DNA of 10,358 nt from Winogradskyella_A sp963966315 (GCA_963966315.1 CAWZYX010000107.1:1-10358); one strand, 5' to 3'; positions 1-7,883 are shown, numbered from the stretch's first letter. Numbers and translations: made by a program. Notes: a model not told the origin generated them from the letters alone.

Positions 1-66
1 GGGATGTATTTGCTACGCATTATTCAAAATGGAAACTCCATAACTAAAAAACTGATTGTTGAATAG
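1..66 (+). CDS. C-terminal end of a T9SS-secreted protein (5' part outside the window)
   Basis: Frame 1 is open from the first base to a TAG at 64-66 and encodes 21 residues beginning GMYLLRIIQNG and ending TKKLIVE. The pattern 'G-x-Y-hydrophobic-hydrophobic ... K-K-hydrophobic-hydrophobic-V' is the end of the type A T9SS C-terminal sorting domain, which sends proteins across the outer membrane and is then removed. The same kind of ending is seen in the hydrolase at 7883-9037 (SGVYILKLEQK ... TKKIVIN). The catalytic or binding part of this protein lies upstream of the window, so its function cannot be stated. The hairpin at 87-114 probably ends its transcript. Confidence 0.8.
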   Translation, partial: GMYLLRIIQNGNSITKKLIVE

Positions 67-86
67 ACAATCTCTCTAATTATTAC

Positions 87-114
87 TAAGGCACTTTGAC
101 AAAAAAGTGCCTTA
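87..114 (+). terminator. Strong hairpin, probable transcription terminator
   Basis: There is a perfect 11-bp inverted repeat, TAAGGCACTTT at 87-97 and AAAGTGCCTTA at 104-114, with a six-base loop (GACAAA). It starts 21 bases after the stop codon of the upstream gene, where an intrinsic terminator is expected. No clear T-run follows the stem on either strand, so termination efficiency is uncertain. It could instead act as an attenuator or mRNA-stabilising element ahead of the operon. It also argues against a TTG at 96 as start of the next gene, because that codon lies inside the stem. Confidence 0.55.
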
Positions 115-134
115 ATACTAAAACCTTGACTACG

Positions 135-1133
135 ATGAGATTCGCTAAAAGCTTAGGTGGTTTTCTATTATTGGCCATTTCACTGATTTATTCCTGTGAA
201 ACTGATGATATCAAACCAGCGTTGAACTTAACCGCAGATAGCACAAATTTAAGTGAAGATAACGGTACAGTGGTTTTTACAGCCACTTTAAATTCAGAAG
301 CCACAAAAACGGTTACTATTCCTATTAGCCTTGCCGGAAGTGCCACATTAAACTCAGACTACAGCGTAAGCTCTAATGAAATAGTAATTTCTTCGGGCGC
401 AACTTCTGGAAATGTCACTTTTAATGGACTTCAGGATAATGAAATTGAAGGAACTGAAACTATAATTGTGGGTTTAGGTAATTCAAGTGACTTCCTTATA
501 TTGAATAACTCAGAAATTACAATTGAGGTTTTGGATGATGACTCGGATTCTGACGGTGATGGTGTATTAGATGCCGATGATGACTGCCCGGATGAACCTG
601 GAGAAATAGAAAATAATGGGTGTCCATTTGTTGGGTTTATCATAAATGAAGTGCTGTACGACCCCCCTTCTGACTTACCTGGCGATGCCAATGGTGATGG
701 TACCAGAAGTCCACTTGAGGATGAATTTATAGAATTCATTAACTCAGGACCAGAATTAGATCTGTCCGGATATACAATTTCTGATGCCGATGAAATAAGG
801 CACGTATTTCCTGATGGTAGTATTTTACCTGTTAACGGTGTACTAGTTGTTTTTGGCGGAGGAACACCAACTGGAGACTTTGGTGGTGCATTAGTTCAAA
901 TAGCATCCTCAGGACAGTTGAACATGAGTAATGCTGGTGATTTGGTAACCCTCGCTGATCCAGAGGGCAATGCGGTGCTCACCTTCGATATTGAACCACT
1001 TTCTAACAATCCTGATGAATCCTACACAAGAAATCCGGATTTAACAGGTGAGTTTGTACAACATGCTGGTATCGATGAGGCAAATGGTGCATTGTTTTCA
1101 CCAGGAACTCAATTGGACGGAACTACTTTCTAA
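135..1133 (+). CDS. Surface lipoprotein with Calx-beta, calcium-loop and lamin-tail domains
   Basis: A 332-residue protein of unknown specific function. I chose the ATG at 135 because it begins a good lipoprotein signal (basic MRFAK, hydrophobic core, lipid cysteine C21 in IYSC); the frame extends to a TTG at 96, but that lies in a hairpin. The residues after the cysteine (CETDD) are acidic, as in lipoprotein export signals that place Bacteroidota lipoproteins on the cell surface. Residues about 28-134 resemble a Calx-beta domain (SEDNGTVVFTATL, DYSVSS, EGTETIIV). Residues 138-151 form a thrombospondin-3-like calcium loop (DSDGDGVLDADDDC), with a second cysteine at 163. Residues about 167-325 resemble a lamin-tail domain (FIINEVLYDPP, DEFIEFINSG, DLSGYTISD). 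No catalytic motif is visible, so an adhesive or substrate-holding role is the best inference. The transporter gene begins 7 bases after the stop. Confidence 0.85.
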   Translation: MRFAKSLGGFLLLAISLIYSCETDDIKPALNLTADSTNLSEDNGTVVFTATLNSEATKTVTIPISLAGSATLNSDYSVSSNEIVISSGATSGNVTFNGLQDNEIEGTETIIVGLGNSSDFLILNNSEITIEVLDDDSDSDGDGVLDADDDCPDEPGEIENNGCPFVGFIINEVLYDPPSDLPGDANGDGTRSPLEDEFIEFINSGPELDLSGYTISDADEIRHVFPDGSILPVNGVLVVFGGGTPTGDFGGALVQIASSGQLNMSNAGDLVTLADPEGNAVLTFDIEPLSNNPDESYTRNPDLTGEFVQHAGIDEANGALFSPGTQLDGTTF

Positions 1134-1140
1134 AAACTAA

Positions 1141-2508
1141 TTGAGCTTGGAGTATTTGGGACCTATATTATCTCTGTTTTTTGTTGTTATTACAGCAAGA
1201 TTATTGTTGAGAAAATACAATCCTCATGCAGTATTATTATTTTCTGGTCTATCCATGTTGGTCATTTCTCTGATTTTAAATTTTAGTTTGCCCCCATTGA
1301 AAGAACCAACAGGTTTTGTTGGATTTGATCTTTTTAGATATATAAAAGAGTCCTTTAGTAAAACTAATGCAGGTGTTGGTTTAATGATAATGGCCATCGG
1401 TGGTTTTGTAGCTTATATAGATAAAATCGGTGCTTCCGATGCTCTCGTTTATGTAGCAATGAAACCTCTTGCTTTATTTAAAAGACAACCTTACTTAGCT
1501 GCATCAATGGTTATTCCAATTGGCCAAGTTTTATTTACTGCTATACCTTCGGCCGCCGGTTTGAGTCTTCTGCTAATGGCTTCCCTGTTTCCTATATTAG
1601 TGAATTTGGGCGTAAGTAGGCTTTCAGCAGTATCTGTTATTACAGCAACAACAGCTTTTGGGATGGGTCCAGCTTCTGCTATAACAGCGAGAGCTACAGA
1701 AATTGTTGGACTTGATACGATCATATTTTTTCTAAATTATCAGATCCCTCTGGTCTGGCCATTGAGTCTAATTATGATGGTGGTATACTATGTGGTGAAT
1801 AAATATTACGACAAAAAAGAACACTTAGAGCGCATTGACGAAGACAAAACGAACAAAAAACCAACAGCGCCTCTCATATATGCCGTAATTCCTGTCCTAC
1901 CTATACTTTTGTTGATTGTATTTTCAAAGATCTTCGATCTTTTCCCTGTTCCAATATCATTGGATACAACCACAGCCATGTTCATTAGCTTATTCGTTGC
2001 TATGCTGTTTGAATTATTTAGACTAAAAAATATTAAATCCGTTCTGAATTCGTTGGTTACTTTCTGGAATGGGATGGGCAATATTTTTAAAACTGTGGTA
2101 ACCTTAATTATAACTGCAGATATCTTTGCCAAAGGCCTTATCAGTTTAGGATTTATAAGCGGTCTTATTGACTTAACACAGAATCTAGGATTAGGGGCAG
2201 TTGGTATAGGTGTGGTGATGACCCTTATGATTTTCCTGGCATCAATGCTTATGGGAAGTGGGAACGCCTCTTTTTTTGCATTCGGTCCTTTAGTGCCAAA
2301 ACTCTCAAAATCACTAGGAGCTGAAACTGCCGATATTATTTTACCCATGCAGTTATCTGCTTCAATGGGTAGAACTGTTTCTCCTGTTGCGGGAGTCATC
2401 ATTGCAACAGCAGAAATTGCAAAAGTCTCGACCATCGCTATTGTAAAACGAAATCTCATTCCCTTGTCCGTTGCTTTGATCATTATGCTTATCACCCATT
2501 TTATATAG
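1141..2508 (+). CDS. DcuC-family C4-dicarboxylate transporter
   Basis: A 455-residue, very hydrophobic inner-membrane protein with roughly 12 predicted membrane segments and one charged cytoplasmic-type loop at about 221-243. From memory of E. coli DcuC, matching stretches occur along its length: GGFVAYIDKIGASD (87-100), LLLMASLFPILVNLGVSR (143-160), MGSGNASFFAF (371-381) and SMGRTVSPVAGVI (408-420). Family members exchange or export succinate, fumarate, malate or aspartate. The start must be an unusual codon: a TAA lies directly before TTG 1141 and no in-frame ATG occurs before residue 39. TTG 1141 gives an N-terminus like that of the family; TTG 1147 is also possible. The stop is one base from the next ATG, so it is probably translated together with the IadA-like hydrolase. 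This pairing suggests import of a C4-dicarboxyl conjugate or export of the released acid. The direction and substrate cannot be read from the sequence. Confidence 0.88.
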   Translation: MSLEYLGPILSLFFVVITARLLLRKYNPHAVLLFSGLSMLVISLILNFSLPPLKEPTGFVGFDLFRYIKESFSKTNAGVGLMIMAIGGFVAYIDKIGASDALVYVAMKPLALFKRQPYLAASMVIPIGQVLFTAIPSAAGLSLLLMASLFPILVNLGVSRLSAVSVITATTAFGMGPASAITARATEIVGLDTIIFFLNYQIPLVWPLSLIMMVVYYVVNKYYDKKEHLERIDEDKTNKKPTAPLIYAVIPVLPILLLIVFSKIFDLFPVPISLDTTTAMFISLFVAMLFELFRLKNIKSVLNSLVTFWNGMGNIFKTVVTLIITADIFAKGLISLGFISGLIDLTQNLGLGAVGIGVVMTLMIFLASMLMGSGNASFFAFGPLVPKLSKSLGAETADIILPMQLSASMGRTVSPVAGVIIATAEIAKVSTIAIVKRNLIPLSVALIIMLITHFI

Positions 2509-2509
2509 T

Positions 2510-3655
2510 ATGCTTAAACTCATTAAAAACACGGAATTATACAGTCCTGAACATAAAGGTCAAAATGACATCCTCGTAGCACATGATAAAATAGTGGCTA
2601 TTGAGAAAGATTTGTCGCGCTTTGAGTCTGATGCCGATGTATACGATGCGCAGGGCAAGATCACTACTCCCGGGTTAATTGATCAGCATATACATGTCCT
2701 GGGCGCTGGTGGAAAAGACGGTTATGCCTCCATGACTCCAGAAGTAAATATGAGTGATTTGATTGCCTGCGGAACCACTACATTTTGCAGCTTGTTAGGA
2801 ACTGATGGTACTGCGAGAAATATTAGGAGTCTTTATGCAAAAGTCAAGGCTCTGGATCAGGAAGGGCTTTCTGGATATATGTTTAGTGGCTACTACGGTA
2901 TGGATACGGTTACCATCACCAACAGCATCCAGGGGGATATGATTTTTATTGACAAAGTGCTTGGTGTAAAGATTGCAATAAGCGATATACGATCCTCTTA
3001 TCCAACGGCAACCGATCTGGTTCGAAAATTGAGGGATATTAGGGTTGGTGGAATGATTGGTAATAAAAAAGGGATTTTGCACATTCATTTGGGGAACCTA
3101 CAAAGTAAGATGGATTTACTTTTTGAACTGGTGAAGACGTATCACTTTCCCATCGAGCATATTTCTCCCACTCATGTTGGACGCACCAAAGAATTATTTG
3201 ATGAAGCTATCGCTTTTGCAAAACTTGGTGGTATGATTGATATCACAACGGGCGCATCAAAATATACAGACCCCTATAAGTCTGTGCTTTATGCATTGGA
3301 CCAAGGCGTCACCATAGATAAAATGACTTTTAGTACCGATGGGCATGCAGGCTTGACCAAATTTGATGAAGCAGGCAATGCCATTGGAGTTAAAGTAGCC
3401 CCAGTAAACACAAATTTAGAACAGGTTCAGGCACTCATAAAACATGGCGGATTACAAATAGAGGACGCGTTTAGGTTAAACACAACAAATCCAGCTAAGA
3501 ACCTAGGTTTGAAACGCAAGGGTAAAATTGAGGTAGGGTATGATGCTGATATATGTTGCTTTGATAATGAACTCGAATTAAGTGATGTATTTGCTAAAGG
3601 GCAACAGATGATGAAGAATAAATCAATTTTAGTAAAGGGAAAATTTGAATTATAG
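2510..3655 (+). CDS. iadA: Isoaspartyl dipeptidase (IadA)-like binuclear metallohydrolase
   Basis: A 381-residue cytoplasmic amidohydrolase close in length and order to E. coli IadA, which cleaves beta-aspartyl dipeptides. All metal ligands are present: H60 and H62 (DQHIH), the carbamylated lysine K154 (GVKIAISD), H193 (HLG), H222 (PTHVGR) and D277 (STDG). By my recalled alignment to E. coli, T98, Y129, R161 and R225 match catalytic or substrate-binding T106, Y137, R169 and R233. Two recognition positions differ: E. coli Glu77, which holds the substrate amino group, is K69, and Ser289 is G281. The fold and chemistry are therefore secure, but the exact substrate is not; it may be a beta-aspartyl peptide or another C4-dicarboxyl amide. 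ATG 2510 follows the transporter stop by one base. No signal peptide is present, so the substrate must be brought into the cytoplasm. A dihydroorotase or D-aminoacylase assignment is less likely, because the GVKIAISDIRS and PTHVGR motifs are IadA-like. Confidence 0.88.
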   Translation: MLKLIKNTELYSPEHKGQNDILVAHDKIVAIEKDLSRFESDADVYDAQGKITTPGLIDQHIHVLGAGGKDGYASMTPEVNMSDLIACGTTTFCSLLGTDGTARNIRSLYAKVKALDQEGLSGYMFSGYYGMDTVTITNSIQGDMIFIDKVLGVKIAISDIRSSYPTATDLVRKLRDIRVGGMIGNKKGILHIHLGNLQSKMDLLFELVKTYHFPIEHISPTHVGRTKELFDEAIAFAKLGGMIDITTGASKYTDPYKSVLYALDQGVTIDKMTFSTDGHAGLTKFDEAGNAIGVKVAPVNTNLEQVQALIKHGGLQIEDAFRLNTTNPAKNLGLKRKGKIEVGYDADICCFDNELELSDVFAKGQQMMKNKSILVKGKFEL

Positions 3656-3665
3656 GCATAGTAAT

Positions 3666-5054
3666 ATGAAAATGAATGCTTTTAAAATTATTCTCAGCAT
3701 ATTGGCTATTATGAGCTTTTCAAATCAATTTGCTCAGAATACAAGGTTGAGCTCATATACATTTGGTGAGGGTTATAATTTCTCGAACGCTAATGGTAGC
3801 ACCTTTAGGATACAAGGGTATATCCAACCATCAATGGATACAGAAATTTACGAAGACTCAGACGAACCGAGTGCCACCAGATTTAGGATGCGTCGCTTGC
3901 GTCTGCGTTTTTCAGGACAATCTGCAAATGAGCGTTTCGGATACCGACTACAAGTGGATCTGGCCGGCCAAGATGAAGCGCAAAGAGAGGGTGACGTTAC
4001 AGATGCACGAAACTACCTTTTAGATGCTTACATCTCTTATAAAGTAACCAGAAGAATCGAACTCATTTTTGGTCAGCGTGCAACCTATACAGATAACAGA
4101 GAGTTGTTTATGAATTCAAACTCTCTTCAACTTCCGGAGAGAAGTCGACTAACATCTGCTTTTGCGAGTATCAGGGAATTTGGCTTATTTGCAAAAGGGA
4201 CATTTAGAACTGGGGGAGGTACTTACCTGAAGCCATATGTTACCATTACAAATGGTGATGGCGCTAATGTATTTGGAAATGATAGAGGCGGTCTTAAATA
4301 TGGTGCACGTTTAGATTTTCTTCCCTTTGGTTTGTTCACCAATTTTGGTCAGTTTAGACAAGCGGATGTTGTAAGAGAATTAACTCCAAAACTTGTTATC
4401 GGTGTAACTGGAAACTATAATGATGGTATCACAAGTAGACGAGGACGTAATAGCGGGAGCATTTATTACTTAAATGATATCAACGGAAATGGTGTGTTAG
4501 ATAAAGGCGAAGAGCGCTTACCTGACTATGCTAAATTTGGCATAGACTTCCTCTTCAAATATAAAGGTTTTTCAGTGTTGGGAGAATATCATAAAAGTTT
4601 TGTGACGGATATTGCCAGCGACATTAATTTAAGAAATGACATTTACGGCGATGATATAGATGTACTGACAGACAGATTCAGAGGTCGTGTGAATCCCACC
4701 TCAGATGAGTTTAGAGATTACACACCTCAGGAATACGTCCAAAGACAGTTAATGCTTGGAGAGGCCTATAATATTCAGGCAGGATACCTGTTTAAAAACG
4801 GTTTCTCTATAGATGCCCGGTACACCCACCTCAATGCAGATACTCAGTCTTTTCTTAACAATGCAACGTTTTTTAACAGACCAGATTATTATACCATTGG
4901 TGTCAGCAAATATCTGTCTCGAAGTTATGGTGCAAAAATCCAGGCTTCTTACACCTGGATAAATGCAGGTGAGTTTGGTATTTTCGACAATAATGGCAAT
5001 ACCTTACCTAGTGGAGAACAATTATTGAGACTAATCTTAACCGTATCCTTTTAA
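3666..5054 (+). CDS. Outer-membrane porin, Porin_O_P (OprO/OprP-like) family
   Basis: A 462-residue exported beta-barrel protein. I chose ATG 3666 because it is followed directly by a signal peptide (MKMNAFKIILSILAI ... FAQ, cleavage after about residue 23); the open frame extends back to a TTG at 3645 inside the preceding gene, and ATG 3672 is also possible. Barrel traits include alternating aromatic and polar residues, FRIQGYIQPSMD near the N-terminus, RFRMRRLRLRFSG, FGQRATYTDNRELF, and a terminal phenylalanine. The family forms channels for phosphate and other small anions in Proteobacteria; in Bacteroidota the substrates are mostly unknown. Residues 271-282 (DINGNGVLDKGE) form a perfect EF-hand-type calcium loop, probably in an extracellular loop. 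It is a paralogue of the porin at 6609-7883, and the M14 peptidase gene lies between them. It probably admits the substrate of the operon to the periplasm. Confidence 0.85.
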   Translation: MKMNAFKIILSILAIMSFSNQFAQNTRLSSYTFGEGYNFSNANGSTFRIQGYIQPSMDTEIYEDSDEPSATRFRMRRLRLRFSGQSANERFGYRLQVDLAGQDEAQREGDVTDARNYLLDAYISYKVTRRIELIFGQRATYTDNRELFMNSNSLQLPERSRLTSAFASIREFGLFAKGTFRTGGGTYLKPYVTITNGDGANVFGNDRGGLKYGARLDFLPFGLFTNFGQFRQADVVRELTPKLVIGVTGNYNDGITSRRGRNSGSIYYLNDINGNGVLDKGEERLPDYAKFGIDFLFKYKGFSVLGEYHKSFVTDIASDINLRNDIYGDDIDVLTDRFRGRVNPTSDEFRDYTPQEYVQRQLMLGEAYNIQAGYLFKNGFSIDARYTHLNADTQSFLNNATFFNRPDYYTIGVSKYLSRSYGAKIQASYTWINAGEFGIFDNNGNTLPSGEQLLRLILTVSF

Positions 5055-5055
5055 G

Positions 5056-6597
5056 ATGAAAAGCTTACCATATATAATTTGTTTGATATTGAGCACAACA
5101 ACTTTTGGCCAATTATTAAACCCACAATCGAAAATAATTACTGATACTTTTTTTTCAGATAGTGAAGAGGTATTAAATACGACACCAGCACTTCAAAAGA
5201 AGAAAGGATTTACCGATTATGAGGAATTAATTTCATTCTTAAAGAATTTAGTTAGCACACATCCAGATAAAATAACCCTTACATTCATAGGAAAAAGCCA
5301 AAAAGGACGGGATATTCCAATGGTTAATCTCCATAGTTCAAACGGCAAGGACAAGATAAAAGTCTGGATGCAAGGTGGACTACACGGTAACGAGCCTGCA
5401 AGTTCAGAAGCCATGCTCTATTTAATGGACCGCTTATTAAATGACAGTTCATACACTCCCCTGTTAGAAAGCATTGATCTATCCATCGTCCCTATGGCCA
5501 ACATCGATGGCTATTTAAAAAATAATCGCTATGCCGCTAATGGTTTGGATCTAAACAGAGACCACACCAAACTTATGGCAATAGAAAGCATTGCACTGAA
5601 ACAGGCATATTCAGACTTTAATCCAGACGTTTCTGTAGATTTTCACGAATACAGACCCTACAGAAGAGATTTTGCACGAATGGGAGATTTTGGAGTTACG
5701 AACAAATATGATGTTATGTTTCTATACAGTAGCAACCTCAATATTCCCGAAAATTTAAGAACGCTCACAAAAACATTATTTATTGATAATGCGTCAAAAA
5801 GCCTGGATCAATTTAATTACAGACATCATCCTTATTTTTCAACAACTAAAATTGAAGGTGAAATTCAAATCAACCAAGGATCTATAAGTTCAAGATCTTT
5901 TGCTACCAATACAGCCTTAACAAATACAGTTTCTGCCCTTATTGAAATAAGAGGTGTTGGTATAGGTAAAACTTCTTTTAAAAGAAGAATACATTCCGGA
6001 TTTTTAATTGCACTTTCCTTTCTGAAAACGGCTTCTGAAAATAGAACCCGCATTAAAGAGGAGATTGAAATTGCGAACAAAAAGCAGAATGATGTTGTTG
6101 TAGAGTATAAACGAGGAATATACGAGGAAGATATTTCATTTATAGATATAGAAAGCAACGATTACGTCGAGTTAAATCTAACTGTAAGAGACGCCGAAAA
6201 ATCTAGCTCAACCTTAAAAAGAAAAAGACCTAAAGCCTACATTATTGATGCTGATCAAAGAGAAGTAATTAATAAGTTAAGCATCCTTGGGGTGGAGATT
6301 GAGTTTCTGGACAATGAACACACGTATGATGTAGAAACCTACTTTATTGATGATTACGGCTCTAAACCCATTAAATACGAAAAAATGAAACTACAGATTG
6401 TTAGTGTAGATATCAAGCAAAAAGAGATCACTTTTCCAAAAGGTACTGCTTTAGTATTTATGGACCAACACAAAGCTAATTTAATACCGGAACTACTGGA
6501 ACCTGAGGCTCCAAATAGCTTGGTTAGTTTTGGGATTATCAAAACTGAAAAAGGAGATACTTTACCTGTATACAGATTACTTAAAAAAGAGCAATAA
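5056..6597 (+). CDS. Exported M14-family zinc carboxypeptidase
   Basis: A 513-residue protein with a signal peptide (cleavage near TTTFG|QLL, residue 18). The M14 active site is complete: zinc ligands H110 and E113 (GGLHGNE) and H197 (DFHEYR); substrate-binding R158 and N167-R168 (GLDLNRD), matching Arg127 and Asn144-Arg145 of carboxypeptidase A; and catalytic E297 (IEIRG), matching Glu270. Such enzymes remove residues from the C-terminus of peptides, though some relatives cut peptidoglycan peptides or other amides. The catalytic domain covers about 50-325. Residues 330-513 form an extra C-terminal region that I do not recognise and that is not a T9SS sorting domain, so the protein probably stays in the periplasm. 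ATG 5056 begins one base after the porin stop codon. Its place between two porins suggests it trims a substrate that has just crossed the outer membrane. Confidence 0.88.
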   Translation: MKSLPYIICLILSTTTFGQLLNPQSKIITDTFFSDSEEVLNTTPALQKKKGFTDYEELISFLKNLVSTHPDKITLTFIGKSQKGRDIPMVNLHSSNGKDKIKVWMQGGLHGNEPASSEAMLYLMDRLLNDSSYTPLLESIDLSIVPMANIDGYLKNNRYAANGLDLNRDHTKLMAIESIALKQAYSDFNPDVSVDFHEYRPYRRDFARMGDFGVTNKYDVMFLYSSNLNIPENLRTLTKTLFIDNASKSLDQFNYRHHPYFSTTKIEGEIQINQGSISSRSFATNTALTNTVSALIEIRGVGIGKTSFKRRIHSGFLIALSFLKTASENRTRIKEEIEIANKKQNDVVVEYKRGIYEEDISFIDIESNDYVELNLTVRDAEKSSSTLKRKRPKAYIIDADQREVINKLSILGVEIEFLDNEHTYDVETYFIDDYGSKPIKYEKMKLQIVSVDIKQKEITFPKGTALVFMDQHKANLIPELLEPEAPNSLVSFGIIKTEKGDTLPVYRLLKKEQ

Positions 6598-6608
6598 ACT
6601 AAATCGAT

Positions 6609-7883
6609 ATGAAACGATTACAATACATAAAAAACTTCCATTTAATATTATTTATTTGTTGTTTTGGATTTGCTAGCATCGGAACTGCCCAACAAGAATA
6701 TGAGGAACAAGACCCTGGCGCGGAAACAGAACTAGCCAAGAATAGAGCTAACTACAAATTGGGTAGCGGATTGAACTTTTCCTTTAACGAAGGTGCCTAT
6801 CGATTTGGCGTTTCAGGTTTTATCCAGCCCGGTTTTTTAAATGAACGCACCAAAGGATTAGACGATATTAATCAATTTCGATCTAAGCGCACTTTTCTTC
6901 AGTTCGACGGTAGAGCATTAAAAGAAAAAGTCTCTTTCTTTGTTCAATTAGATTTTAGTCTATCTAATCCACTGATGGACGCCTGGTTAGCTTATGAACC
7001 CATTGACCAAGTCAAAATCAGCTTCGGCCAGAAACAGACCTTCGTCAATAATCGCGAGATGTTCTATCGCGAGGATCGATTGCAATTTGTTAATAGAAGT
7101 TTCTTGAGCCAAAATCTATCTGAAACAGGTCGTGAGTTCGGTGTATTTGTTGAATCTAATTTTGAATTTGGAGGTATTGGCATTGCTCCTATGGCAGCTT
7201 TAACTTCGGGTGATGGACGTAATTCCTTTGGAGAAGACTCTCGAGATTCAGATATCGGTGGTTTAAAACTGGGTGGACGGTTAGATATTTATCCATTAGG
7301 TTACTTTAGTCCTGGTAATGAACTTACAAGTGTGGATTTGGAAAGAGAGGACAAATTGAAGTTTGTAGTTGGTATAGCCGGTAGTCAAAATTATGGTGCC
7401 AGTGGGCCTACAGGAGAGGGCCATGGTGATTTTTTCCTGTATGATGCCGATGGGAACGACAATTTACCTGATTACGCTCAGCTCTATGTTGATTTACTTG
7501 CAAAGTATAAGGGTTTTTCATTTTTGGCCGAATATGCTAACGCATCTGCAAGCGGTATTGATGAAGTTTATTTAGATGAAAATGCCAACAACATACTTGC
7601 TCCGGGACAAATAAGTGAATTCCTCGCTCTTGGTGACAGCTACAATTTTCAAATAGGTTATGTTACTAAAAATGGTTATAGTTTTGACTTTAGCTACAAT
7701 TCCACTACTCCTGAATTTGAGAACAGTATGTCAATCCTTAATGATTTTAATGCCACTACATTTGGATTCACAAAATACTTTTATGGAAACAGTCTTAAAT
7801 TGCAAGCTTCTTATAGCATAATCAATCCATCAGTTGGAGAAAATACGAATCAATTTGAACTGATATTTCAAATCGCGTTGTAA
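6609..7883 (+). CDS. Second outer-membrane porin, paralogue of the first
   Basis: A 424-residue exported barrel protein with a signal peptide (GFASIGTA|QQ, cleavage after residue 27) from ATG 6609. It follows the first porin block by block: FGQKQTFVNNREMF versus FGQRATYTDNRELF; GREFGVF versus IREFGLF; LPDYAQLYVDLLAKYKGFS versus LPDYAKFGIDFLFKYKGFS; and GDSYNFQIGYVTKNG versus GEAYNIQAGYLFKNG. Both therefore belong to the Porin_O_P group. The calcium-type loop is present only in reduced form (DADGNDNLPD, 279-288). It ends in leucine rather than the more usual terminal phenylalanine. The mature N-terminus carries an acidic stretch (QEYEEQDPGAETE) absent from the first porin. Its stop codon overlaps the start of the hydrolase by one base (TAATG), which suggests coupled translation. 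The two porins may take different-sized or differently charged forms of the same substrate. Confidence 0.85.
   Translation: MKRLQYIKNFHLILFICCFGFASIGTAQQEYEEQDPGAETELAKNRANYKLGSGLNFSFNEGAYRFGVSGFIQPGFLNERTKGLDDINQFRSKRTFLQFDGRALKEKVSFFVQLDFSLSNPLMDAWLAYEPIDQVKISFGQKQTFVNNREMFYREDRLQFVNRSFLSQNLSETGREFGVFVESNFEFGGIGIAPMAALTSGDGRNSFGEDSRDSDIGGLKLGGRLDIYPLGYFSPGNELTSVDLEREDKLKFVVGIAGSQNYGASGPTGEGHGDFFLYDADGNDNLPDYAQLYVDLLAKYKGFSFLAEYANASASGIDEVYLDENANNILAPGQISEFLALGDSYNFQIGYVTKNGYSFDFSYNSTTPEFENSMSILNDFNATTFGFTKYFYGNSLKLQASYSIINPSVGENTNQFELIFQIAL

Noticed and set aside
54..72. Six-base inverted repeat (GATTGT / ACAATC) spanning the first stop codon
   Set aside because: The stem is short, AT-rich and has no T-run. 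The nearby 11-bp stem is a much better terminator candidate.
96..134. TTG-initiated extension of the lipoprotein gene by 13 residues
   Set aside because: The TTG lies inside the 87-114 hairpin, and the added residues would move the lipoprotein signal away from the N-terminus. ATG 135 gives a normal signal.
1806..2495. 229-codon open frame on the - strand
   Set aside because: It lies opposite the DcuC-like gene, whose family motifs are unmistakable. Its translation has no recognisable motif and looks like an antisense shadow of a hydrophobic protein.
2510..3655. Reading the locus as a standard cyanophycin-degradation operon
   Set aside because: No cyanophycinase (S51 serine peptidase) gene is present, and the IadA-like protein differs at key substrate contacts. 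The idea is kept only as one alternative.
3645..3665. TTG-initiated extension of the first porin gene overlapping iadA
   Set aside because: The extra residues (MNYRHSN) precede an intact signal peptide starting at ATG 3666, so they are unlikely to be translated.
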